Below are positions 36,441-47,330 of a stretch of 64,000 bases of DNA, piece after piece. The stretch's first letter is position 1. Every line of letters starts with the position of its first letter. The position numbers were made by a program, and so were the translations under genes. The stretch comes from Anseranas semipalmata (Eukaryota; Chordata; Aves; Anseriformes; Anseranatidae), in the NCBI GenBank assembly GCA_013399115.1, contig VXAA01003989.1, forward strand, positions 591,621-655,620, written 5' to 3'. The notes below the pieces were generated by a model. The model saw only the letters and a list, made by a program, of their open reading frames with translations. It had not been told where the DNA came from and ran no database searches.

Positions 36441-38647
36441 CGTAGGAGACAGTATGAGACGGAAAGTCACTAATTCTATACAATCAGAACCCAGAAGGTG
36501 ATTGCTGACGAAAGGAACACTCATTTCTGACTGAAGATCTTACCTGTTACTCAGACTTACCAACTTGACCTTTGACTGCCAAAATTTACTGCAATATTTG
36601 TCAGCAACAACAGCCTCAAGAACTCAGTGAGGGATAAAAATAGGATTGTCCCTTTCTCTCCATATCATGACATTAAAAGATGTCATTTTAAGAGTAATGT
36701 AATGGGGATTGCTTCTAGTTTCTGATTTCTTAAAACTTTGCTGTCTCTTCAATTCTCCCCTGTAACAATGAACTAAACTCTTTAGATATATATTATTTAT
36801 AAACAAACTTTATATCTATAGAGAGAGAGATGAGACTGTAAGAGTCTTAGGTACCCACTTGCCTCCAGCATCTGAGTCTTAAATCAATTCCAGGATTTGT
36901 GATCATTCACAAATATAACCAAGTGTGTAACAAATAAAAAAGCTGACAATATACTTTCCCCTGGAGTGTGTTCTACTGTTGGTATTTCTCATTTTGTTTC
37001 AGTTCAGACCTTGGAATTGAACTTGACACTCTTTTCAGGATCAGGCCCTGAAACAAATGAATCTAAGCCCCTCCTCTGTCATACTGTCTTTGGTTAGTTT
37101 TCCTAACAGACTTGTCACTTGTTATTCAGCAAAAATGGTACTGTTCAGCAATGGGAAGTACACAAACTTCCAGCTCAAACATTTACCGGCCATCAGGTTT
37201 CTGCCAAAATGCCATGCTTTGCAGGCTTACAAGACTGGATGTTTTAAGAAACACTAACATTGTTCACAAAGGCTCAAATGACAGACACGACACACATTTA
37301 TTGCAATTACCAGGAGTACTCAAACAAAAAAAGTGGGGGGATACTATACAGTGTTAATTGACCACTTTTCTTTAGTAGCTGAAGAATGGAGATTCAGAGA
37401 GATACCAAAACTAACTCAGACATCTTTAAAAGAATGCAAGAAGCACCCTTCAAACCTTAGGGACAAAAAAGCCCACCCCTGTCAACATATTGTGGTTTTA
37501 CTATGTTGGACTACAAGTGTTGGACTACAGCTAACTAGCTGGTTTAGAAGGAGAGCAGGGCAGCGTGACACACCAAAACCAGGCATGTTACTGCCCAATA
37601 TACGTAACAATATTCACACAATAAATAAATATTCTCATATGCTGACTTTTGAACTGTGACTCATGCTGCACAGAGGGACTCTGACATTCAAAAACCAAAA
37701 GAAAGATAAGTGTTGCAGAACCCACTTTGCTAATATTGTTAAAGCATATGATAAATGCAGATGCAAATTCATAATGGGTGGGGATGGAATGTGTGCTGCA
37801 CCCTCACACTATCAACTCATTTTTAGTTGTAGTTTGCATTAAGCCCTTTCACCAGTGCGGGAATATTTACGTGCCAAAGATAAAGAGCCAGGTCTCCAGC
37901 AGATACCAAACAATAAGCAGCAACAAAAGGAAAAAACTAAATTGTAAGTGGTTCTGAAAACACACATTCTAATCAGGAAAGATTCAAAAGAGATTTTTAG
38001 TATTTCCTGTAACCATGGACTCAAGGACTTAAAGAGCATACCAGAATGAGCGTTGATTTTTATGGGTTGCCACTGCAAAGTAAATTTGGCATATTTGCTG
38101 TAATTAACTCAGCACATAGGCTACTCCACTCTGTGTAAGCTGCTGAAGACATCTAGCAAGTTGCAATGCTTGAAAACACACGCACACACACCTCTTGCAA
38201 TGCCTGCACTAAGGTACAAGACCACCTTCAGTAACTTTGCAACAAAAAAGGAAACACAAACCCAGAGTTAGCTGAAGAAGGGTGAGGCTGGACACAATAC
38301 AAATAAACCCTCTAACTGTGACTGAAGTTGCATGGAAGTAATGAGGGTATTCAAAACATTTTAACCTTCCTTTATCAATAAAAACATCTAGTCTTTTGCA
38401 CATAATCACCACAATTAACCAGTAATAACAATGCTGCGTTTAGAACAACAACAAAAATTCTCTGCAAGTACACCGGTCCTAAAAACAGCGCCTGAAACGG
38501 CAGCACCTGGATTTCAAGATATGTCGATGAAGAAGCATGGGTGTTTTGGGGTGGGCTTTTCAGGGAGGGGGGATAAACTGGTCACTGAGCATGTGCTTTC
38601 TATTAAGACGTACAGTCAAAGTTGATTGTTCAAATGTTTACAGGTTT

Positions 38648-38670
38648 GTACATTTGTTTGCAAAATGTAC
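38648..38670 (+). repeat. 8-bp inverted repeat, 7-nt loop
   Basis: GTACATTT and AAATGTAC form a perfect stem around GTTTGCA, in a stretch with repeated TTTGCA/TTTGTTTGC words. Function unknown. Confidence 0.8.
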
Positions 38671-39532
38671 GTTTGCACATTTTGTTTGCGGATTTCCCAC
38701 TCTTTCAGAAGCCCTCTCAAATTATCTTCTGTCATCCAGCCAAAAGGACAGCAAGTTACTTTTGCAGAAAGAGAATGAAATGGGAAAGTGGGAAATCTCT
38801 TATCTGGAAATTTAGCAGTTGAGCAGACTAAAGAGGAAGTAATACCTCTATGCTGAAAAATAAGCTACGTAAAGACAACATACAAGGAGCAGTAGCTTAG
38901 GTCTGACTGGATAAAGAATAAAGTCAACAGAGGAATAAAGAAGAAGAAGCGACATGGCAAAAGCAGAAAACGAGGAAAATTATATCAATGACTGTATGAA
39001 TGTAAGCAAGGTTCAACCATATTTCTCAAGTATGGAGATAAGGGATGAAGGAGCGAAACAAGAGCAACCTGAATGAGAATTTCAGCTGCATATCTGGAAA
39101 GCAAGGGCTGTTTCCAAGACTGCATGCTACAACCACCAGTAAGAGTCTCATAGACATGGATGGCAAGCCCAGAGTCAACATCCAGAGCAAGACCAGAGTT
39201 ACTGTGCCCACAGGGATGGAGACAAATGGGGCTAATGTGTGGGATGAGGACTCATCAGAAATGCCCAACCATCGGCCAAATTCCTGTTGTAAGAGAGGTG
39301 TCAAGGCAAGTACATTTCAGTAAAAAGTAAAATTTCAAGTAAAAAGGTTGACTATGCCACGCACAGAGCTGGCAGACGTGTGTTTGTGAGGTTACCTATA
39401 ACTAAGGTGCACAGAGAAAGAACCATGGAGATCCAAGAACACTCAGACCTGCAGCACAGAATAGGAAATATTCTCCTAATGCTGCCTTTAAGAAGTGATT
39501 CAAAGAATTAAAAAAAAGAAAGGGGGGGGGGG

Positions 39533-39552
39533 NNNNNNNNNNNNNNNNNNNN
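39533..39552. other. assembly gap of 20 N
   Basis: The gap directly follows a G run of about 12 after an A/G-rich stretch, which suggests a homopolymer sequencing failure. True gap length is unknown. Confidence 0.98.
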
Positions 39553-39924
39553 GCAAAGGCACACTAATATAAGCAAGACAGGGATAAGAAACTGTGGCTG
39601 ACAGGTCAAGGAGAACAAGCATTAATGCTGTTAATTATTGTCCAGCTAAAGAGAAAGTCCAGGAACTTGTTGATAATAGTTTCAGTGGAGCAGAAAACAG
39701 AGCAGAGGAGCTCCAAACAGTAACTGCAAACAGAGCAAAAGATGAAAACATTTCAATATGAGCAGGAGGAAAGTATGGGTAGGAGATAAAAGATATGGAG
39801 AAGAGCAAAAGCAGGGTAAGAAGTGCCAGAACAACCATGAAAGTGAGATGAAGTCACTCAGGCAAACACGTAAGAGGTTAGAAGCTTTAGCATGTGTGAC
39901 AAATGGGAGACACAGTGAGACTGC

Positions 39925-39961
39925 AAAAAAAAAAAAAAANTGAAAAAAAAAAAAAAAAAAA
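39925..39961 (+). repeat. poly-A tract with one undetermined base
   Basis: Two long A runs are separated by N and TG (N at 39940) and followed by GAGGGGGG. It may be collapsed or miscalled. No retroposon body is recognised next to it. Confidence 0.85.
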
Positions 39962-42900
39962 AGAGGGGGGTAAGATGCTATTTTCTCCGCATGAAATTGC
40001 TGCAACTCATGGGCAACAAAAGAAGAAGGAAAGAGCCAATTACATGCACAAGAAGTCATCTAGAATTGTAGGCAATGAACTCTCAGGCATTAAAGGGGAG
40101 TTGTTTAGCTAGAAATAAACGAGTAATGGGAGAAACCACACGGAAGTTATTCGATCCAGGGTCAGCCTGGATTTCTCTTGAAAGCATTGTTCATCGAGAG
40201 GGTGGGGGAGATTGGCCCAAGAGAGAGGAAGGCGGAGAAAGGTATTCATAAAGATTTATACAAGTGTCTGCAAAAGTTTCACCTTTTTCTCTTTCATCAT
40301 TAGTGCTGTCCACCTCGCAATCTGCTATGAAGGTAACTACTCTCCTGTTCAAGTACACACCCAGCTCTTTTTCCCTCCCCACTCCACCTGTACAGTATAT
40401 TTTGTTAATGCCAAGTAAGGTGACAACTGTCACTCATATTACACAAAAAATATTATACTGGAAAATGTATCTAAAAAGCACAGTGTAATATTTTTTGTTC
40501 ATATAAGTTTCAATTTATTGTAATGTTAGCTAACACTGGTGATTCAATCTCCAGATAACGTAACCCTTTATTATCTAATTCCATCTACTCTTACCAAAAA
40601 TAAACTCTGTAAAGGACCTTACATAAAGGGATTACTTCGTTACTTCAACCCTAGAGAGTCCTGAAAGACTTGCAAGTTGTCAGCTTTGAGCATTTGTTCA
40701 TTTGCTTTTGCAAGGTATTAAAAAAAAAAAAAAGTTACTGCCACCAAATGCCAGTTGAAGACATCGTTTCTATGTCAATCCATACAGAAGTTCATTAATC
40801 TGAGCTAAGAGACAGAATCACTTCTTTTCCGGTTAAGTTAAACAATAGCGCTAAAGCCTTACATGCTGGTGTAATTTTGGAATGTTTTTTTCCCCTCGAA
40901 GAACAAGAAACCATACATAGCTAAAGTAATTATTAACATGAAATCATACCTTTTATATAGAAATGTGAGTCTTATCAGTTTTGACAAAGAATGCATAAAA
41001 TATTTCATCAGAAAAAATAATTCTGTAGGACAATATTTTGTGAGGTTTTCTACTAGTTTCAATGTACCACTGACTCCTCCTATGATATATTTAACAAAAA
41101 TGGTAAACTGGGCAGGATTTATGATATAATGCACACACACATCAGAGCTCCAGAGAGTCCATGTACAGCAGAGAAATAAGCTAACTATGCTTCATCTCGT
41201 CTTAAAATAGATATTCAAAACAGGTCAGCTGAGCTGCAACTGCCTATCGCTCTGTACTGAATATAAATGGATCTCAGGCAAATGAATCTGGTATTGACAA
41301 ATACATGGCAGAAAAATCAAACACCAAGAGACAGGCGCTAGGTTTTTGAAAAAGCTCTATTTTCTACTTTTCTACGTGCTTTTAAGATGCCTTTTGTCTC
41401 CCACCACAATTGGTATACCTTTCTCCATCAACAGGAAAGGCCAATACTATTTTAAATCCAAATTCAAATGCCAGTACCAAAGGCCAAAGAGCTTCCACCG
41501 CGTCTCTCAAATCCTTCTCTCTTTCTCTCTCATAAACTTCAACTGGGAGAAGCAGAAGACAGCTAAAAACCATGAAGTTCCATTAAACCTTATAAGACTG
41601 CTACTCACCTAAGAGGCTGAGACAGCACTGACAGCACTATCATTCCATCCTGTTAAAAAGGAATATTTTAATTAAAAAAAGCATTATGCCTTACCTAGAG
41701 GAGAGGTTTTTCCCTGACTGTCTCTTAGAGAGGTGCTCACACCCAAGTGCTTCGGCCAGCCAGCCAGCACAAACTCTAGCTGACTTTCTGTGGAGATCTC
41801 AGCTCAGCTGGAAGAAGTATGCTGGGTGGGGGCTCAATGCTCACAAGAAAACTTGTCAGCCCAGAATCACACCAACCACTGCAGTGCTCTTGAGGCCCTG
41901 ATCCCACAACGTATTTAAATGCTTGCCCAATACCTGTTGTGCATTCCATCACTGTGGAACTCCCATGGTTTCTCCAGTGCAGTGCACAACTTACGACCAC
42001 ACTGATAAGTAAAGGAGCTCTTAGCTGAGATACTCAGACATGCCACGCTCCTGCATAATGACGCTTTGACCAGACAGACAAAGGATCATAAAAAGAAGAA
42101 AAAAGAAGGCCTTCTGTATTTAACCTGGAAAAAAAATCAGCTAGAGCTTTTAGTGACAGTACAACTGTTCTATTTGTTGAGCTTCCAAAACCAGGCCAGC
42201 CCAGCCTGTTACATCACACAGATTAATCAGATGCTACAGTATTTACTAGGGTTAAACCTGGAGGATAAAAGTTACATAATGGATTCAGTCCTACTAAAAG
42301 TAGCCAGATCTTTCAAATAAATATGCACCTTTCCTCTTGGAACACCTGGACAGGAATAAGCATTTAAACATAAGTGAAGTTCAAGTTTAACAACCTTCTG
42401 ACATTGCATTCACTTCAGAAATCTAGTACAGAGAATAAAATGGACGCACATGCCACTCACGAGACCATAAAAGCCCATTCAAATTTTGTCACACATCTTT
42501 ACTATTCATGTCACTTCTGACACTTACCAAAGCACTATGAAATACCTTTCTGTACTACGTACATACAACCCAAATCCCCCCAGGCCTACACTCTTTACTG
42601 CTTTCTGTCCTTTGCTTCATTGCGATCTTGGACTTGTCTCGTTTAAGCCAAGCTCTCCAACCAGAATAAAGTCTAAATAAAACTATTGCTTTCCCGAAGG
42701 CTGCATGTTGTTTTACAGGTTACCACTGGGTGCCATGGACGAAAAATCATGATTTTGCACTCTGCAGACAGTACAATTTTAGGCATTCCTCATCCTTCTT
42801 CATGTGCCTTCTATCACAAGTATGATAAAAATATTCAGTGCTCTGATAAAGAATTAATCACCCCAGTGAACAGCAGAGTGATCACAAGGGGCTCAGAAGA

Positions 42901-43417
42901 TCATGCTCACCACCATTTGTAATTTTTTCAGTTTCAAAAGTAAACCTCCTCAATTTTAAGAAGCCACAGTTATAAATGTCTTTCAGACAAATAGCCGGAG
43001 AGAAAACACGTACTGCCTATTAACACATTAAAAATATACATATTGCATCATGTTGGTACTGCAGAAAAACGCAAAAAGACTTATGACAAATACAGAATCT
43101 TACAGTAAATGTATATAAGTTGAGCTCAATTATTACACATACAGTTAGCATTTCAATTATTTCTCCCCCTGCTCAAAGCGTGTTCATACAGTGCATATGT
43201 TCCTCTGCCACTCCCTTTGAAAAAGAGAAAGCCATACAGCAGTCTCTTGTAGTATGCTCAAAAGGGATGCTGAGGTGCAACAGAGATGCAGGCATCTCTG
43301 CCACACCAGGGTGCTGCCTTGTTCAAGGTACTTCATTTTTAAAACCATCTAATAACAATGCTCCAATTTTAGAAGCTTCAGATTCTGCACCAAGAGACTA
43401 GAAAAAAAAAGATTTAC

Positions 43418-43481
43418 CATCTGTGCATTCTTCATAATACCAGTCCAGTTCATAATAATCTGCTTCGATAAATTTCTGCAT
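43418..43481 (-). CDS. TRAK1: TRAK1 alternative first coding exon (MQKF start)
   Basis: The ATG is at 43479-43481, with A at -3 and an in-frame TGA at 43494-43496 just upstream, so this Met opens the frame. It encodes 21 residues, MQKFIEADYYELDWYYEEC then TD, plus one base (G) that joins the shared exon to give Val. The donor is GATG followed by GTAAAT. Mammalian TRAK1 has an isoform with the same start, differing mainly at the Thr (Ser in mammals), so the exon is old and conserved. It is rich in Tyr, Asp, Glu and Trp. A CpG-rich block directly upstream suggests its own promoter. Confidence 0.93.
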
Positions 43482-43559
43482 AGTCAGTATCCTTCAGCAA
43501 CAGACGAGACTGCACTTCGCTGCTAAGGTCAAGTGAAATGCAGCCATGCCTTCCTGCCC

Positions 43560-43980
43560 TTGCAAAATACCGTATCGCCAGGAAGCTCGCGGAAAGCTGA
43601 AAATGAGCTGCACATCTTCAGTGAGGCTGCAGCTAAGCTAAGGGGGAGGGAGGAAAGGGAGCGGTGTAATTTTGGGGGAGAAAAAAAAAAATCAGAAGGA
43701 TGCGGAAGGGAGATTTCTGAAGCAGATGCCCCGGCGGCTGCTCTAATAAAGAAGCTCTGCACAGGAGCCCCAGCCGGGTGTTACCAGCACCACCCTATCA
43801 GACGCGGATGCGCTGACGTGGGGGCACACGCCGCCGCCCGCCCGGCTGTTGCGAACCCGTTCCTCTCCTCCCCGGTCTCCGCATCTCCTTCAGGCTAACG
43901 AGTTGCCGTGGCGACGAGCTGGCTCCAGAAGTGATGTGGCGATGAAGGGAGCGCGTTTTGCCGTTTCGGGCTTTTCAGGC
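43560..43980 (-). promoter_or_regulatory. TRAK1: CpG-rich block, probable promoter of the MQKF form
   Basis: This CpG-dense block lies about 80-500 bp upstream of the MQKF start in the minus-strand sense. It contains GCTGACGTGGGG (CRE-like TGACGTG at 43814-43820) and GTTGCCGTGGCGAC (43902-43915), a full match to the X-box consensus bound by RFX factors. Position and composition support a promoter. The roles of the motifs are inference. Confidence 0.65.
43902..43915 (+). promoter_or_regulatory. RFX X-box-like palindrome
   Basis: GTTGCCGTGGCGAC fits the RYYNYY-N2-RRNRAC pattern of X-boxes, two half-sites of six bases around a 2-nt centre. It lies inside the CpG-rich block upstream of the MQKF exon. 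Confidence 0.5.
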
Positions 43981-44769
43981 TGGAAGTACCCCTCCATGCT
44001 GGAAACATTGCGCAGGAAGGTGATACAATTCTCTGTGGACTGCTCGCTGAGCAGCAGCATCATGCCATTGCAATTCACCGGGTACATGCAGTACATTAAT
44101 AATGAAAATCTAGTCCATTACTACTCTCCTCCCCACGCAGTGATAAAAGCCTGCCTTCCCCGTGGAAAAATGGAACAACATTACTGCTTTGTTACATTAT
44201 TCTGGGCTGACAGAGGAATGCTTCATGCATTAGTGGCAAACAAAAATGAAAGAACTAGAAAAACAGGGAGAGCAACACATTTCTCCTTGCAATAAAGCTG
44301 ATCCACTTTGCCTTTTACCTTCTCCATGAACCACTGACCCATTTTTTTTTTTAAGCATCTAAGCTTCATAACCAAAAAAAAAAAGGGTTTCAGACAAATT
44401 TTCACCACTCTTCCTAAAAAATACTTAAGGTCTTCACACAGAATAGCCTAATGTTTGTGCTCAATGCTTTGGAAATGATAAATAAAAAGAGTATACTTTT
44501 GCAGCACCCAATGTGTTTAAGCTATTAGGAGAGAATCTGAGAAATGGATGACATCAAATCATCATCGCCATCACCAAGCACAGCAATTCAAAAAGCATGG
44601 CTGAATCTGTACAGACACAGCTGCCAAGGGACTGGGATCCATTTTGTTCGTAACTGCCACATATTCTTAACCCCTTTCTCCTCCTTTTTAGGAAACTATT
44701 ACTCTGTGAACACCAGTAGAAGCATTGGGATAGATTAAGTTGCAATACATGTTAATAACACAAGATAAG

Positions 44770-45130
44770 CCATGCTGGTGTCTGATCAGGGAAGTGTCTG
44801 TCTAGCCAAGACTCCATCCACAAGAACAGCCATGAGCAGACAAGTGCTTCCCTCAGCTGCCCTCCCAAGCTCAACTTTTTCCAGCTTTGAAGATGCCTTG
44901 AGACAGATGCAGTTGCTACTCTTGGCAATTCTCAAAGGACTTATCCTGTCTGTTCTTGAGCCCATGTATATTTTAACATCTCCAAGATCCTCTTGCAAGG
45001 AGTTCCGCACATCTACTATTCATCATCTTTTGTTTTCACACTCACTCTTAATGAATTTGATGCCTCCAGCTCTGGAAATCTGAACGCTTGCTTCTCTCTC
45101 TTTCATCTCCTTCCCAATTCGTTCATTGCA
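44770..45130 (-). mobile_element. probable ancient CR1/L3-like LINE fragment
   Basis: The plus strand has the layout of old reptile/bird CR1-like 3' ends in reverse orientation: GTGTCTGTCTAGCC, then TATCCTGTCTGTTCTTGAGC, TATATTTTAACATCTCC, GCAAGGAGTTCCGCACA, then TTTTGTTTTCACAC and TTGATGCCTCC. Divergence is high, with no intact frame. The call rests on recalled consensus, not on alignment, so subfamily and exact ends are uncertain. Confidence 0.55.
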
Positions 45131-45599
45131 GATTTCTGTTAAGTTCCCCTAACTCGTGCCTTTTCTAGATTGCTCCTGCTTACTCTACTCCTTGACTGGT
45201 ACCACTTAGACTTACTGTAATAGAAAAAAAGTAAGGAATAATCAAGCAATACAGAGGAAAATACATAAGCTGCATGACGGTATTAGTATTTCAGCTTTAC
45301 TGGTATAAATAATTATCACTGCAGTAACTTCGAGCTTGGAAATTATCACATCCCTTTTACATATTGATAGCTGAATCACAGACTAACAGATCTGGTCACA
45401 CTAACACTGTCAGCAGCAATGGGCTATGTTATTCACTCGTCTCGAAAGTTCCAGTGCAGGGCCAAACTCAAAGACACCTTTGATGGCAAGTACATTATTT
45501 CACCAGAAAATAAAGTCTTCTAAGTCTGGAAAAAAAAGAAAAAAAATCACTGTCTTCCTCTCCTACAATATAGTAACCTCTCTGGCAACACACACAGGA

Positions 45600-46084
45600 C
45601 TCCCCTCTACCCTGCACTGCTGAGGCCACACCTGGAGTACTGGGTCCAGTTCTGGGCTCCCCAGTACGAGAAAGACATGGACGTACTATAGAGTCCAGCT
45701 AAGACAATTAAGGAACTGAAGCATCTTTCGTATGAGGAAAGGCTGAGAGAGCTGGGACTGTTCAGTTTGGAGGAGAAGGCTCCAGGGGATCTTACCAATG
45801 TCTTACCAATAAATACCTGAAGGGAAGGTACAAAGAGGATGGAGCCAGGCTCCACACAGGAGGTTCTGGCTGAACATCAGGGAGTACTTTTTCACTGTGC
45901 GGGTGACGGAGCACTGGCACAGGTTGCCCAGAGAGGCGGTGGACTCTCTCTCCTTGGGGGGCTTCAAAAGCCACCTGGACATGGACCTGGGCAACCAGCT
46001 CCAGGTGCCCCTGCTTGAGCAGGAGTTGGATCAGGTGACTTCCAGAGGTCCCTTCCTACCTCAGCTATCCTGTGATTCTGTAGT
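45600..46084 (+). mobile_element. CR1 LINE, 3' part
   Basis: Plus-strand landmarks are GAGGCCACACCTGGAGTACT, CCAGTTCTGGGCTCCCCAGT, GAGGAAAGGCTGAGAGAGCT, GGGTGACGGAGCACTGGCAC, GGTTGCCCAGAGAGGCGGTG and the terminal TCCTGTGATTCTGTAG. It is 5'-truncated. The minus-strand frames at 45607-45994 are antisense shadows. Opposite in orientation to TRAK1. Confidence 0.95.
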
Positions 46085-46169
46085 TCAAGGGCCTCTGACT
46101 TTTTACTTCATTTGTTTAATTGCTACAGACTATGAATCTTTGAACTTTTTTCATGATAGAATCTTATCT

Positions 46170-46510
46170 TTAACTTCCTAGATAGTAGAAACAAGGACAC
46201 ATGGTTTCAGACCACTGTGAACTATAAAGATTCACACAGACTGAAGTGTTGGAGCTCTTCTGCAAATACAGCTGCCCCTTGCACCTACGAGATCTTCCTG
46301 GGTGGGGCATTCCAGCAGACAACTCACCTAAACCGCTGGTTTTGTTTAACCTTACTCTTAAGCCCCTGTCATTTCTCCTCCTCCTCAAGCCAGCCTCAGC
46401 CACCTGGGGCCGAGGCCTGCAGCTCTCCTGCAGCGTGGGGATCGGTCAGGCTCCAGACGAGGAGATCCAGCATTTGTATTTCAGTTATTCCTGATGGACA
46501 ACTGAGTTGG
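46170..46510. other. GC-richer intron patch, no recognised gene
   Basis: A GC-richer stretch with several CpG (GGGGCCGAGGCCTGC, CTCCAGACGAGGAG). Open frames exist on both strands (46170-46403 minus, 46217-46522 plus), but neither has a recognisable domain or splice context. A non-coding regulatory block is possible. Confidence 0.3.
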
Positions 46511-47316
46511 TGTAACACCTGAGTAAGGTTGGAAGCGCTGCCAACACAAAACAAAGAAGCACAGCCTTAATGAAATCATTTACTGGCACCTCCCCGGCAT
46601 TTATAGGATATGAAAATTAAAAAAACAATAATTGAACAAATGGCCTGCACCTCAGCTTTGGCTGCCAGAACGAAGGCTGTTGTCTTCAGCTCCTGCCACT
46701 CCATACCAACCAGAAGCCAGGAAATCCTCCCGCCCCATTAGCTTCTAGCCTTACATATGTAAGGCACGAAAATCATTTTTACTTCCCAACAGAGGCTATC
46801 CGCCAGTCATTATTTTTGCATTAAGCTAACCTTAGCCCTCCAGAAATCAAGATGCACACCGAGAGATAACAAGGGTCTGAAAAATAAAACCTACTTGCAT
46901 TTTGACAAGGGATCAGGTTATTTTTGACTTCATACTGCTGACCAGATTTTTTTTTTTTTTTTTATATACTATACTCAATATTGACAGGAAAGCAATATGA
47001 TAAGTGTACGTGTACTTCAAGTTAGTAAATCACAAAGGATTATATAAAAGCCACTAAAAGCCTTTGGATATGCAAAGGTCATATATCTACCTCTGAAAAA
47101 ATAAGATTTTGAATACTGTGAGCATTTTTGCCAAATGTGATCAATTCGCCCTCACACTGTGCATGCCATCTTGAAACAGAGGAACATGAAGAGGTATTCC
47201 AGGTCTAGCTCAGTCTTGCAGAATTTCAGTTATGCATACTCACAAGGTGAGAACTGCACATGCTATTAAATGTAATTAAGGCTCCACTGTTATAATACTG
47301 TCAGAGCAAAATAAAG

Positions 47317-47330
47317 GTTTCTATGGCAAC
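47317..47330 (+). promoter_or_regulatory. second RFX X-box-like site
   Basis: GTTTCTATGGCAAC is a full match to the X-box pattern with ATGG at the centre. It lies about 3.4 kb upstream of the first X-box-like site, in a non-repetitive block at about 47100-47450. Confidence 0.4.

Larger units (their letters stand above)
35218..43417 (-). other. TRAK1: intron between the MQKF and MSGN start exons, with gap
   Basis: For the MQKF and long forms this is intron. Apart from the CpG island at its left end, it contains a G run followed by a 20-base gap (39533-39552), a poly-A tract with one N (39940) and a small hairpin (38648-38670). No gene or transposon was recognised. Short open frames, including those at 36123-36473, overlap each other and show no conserved motif. 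Confidence 0.6.

Noticed and set aside
43533..44295. Two plus-strand open frames of 121 and 148 codons
   Set aside because: They arise from the CpG-rich block upstream of the MQKF exon. They have no recognisable domain and run antisense to the likely promoter.
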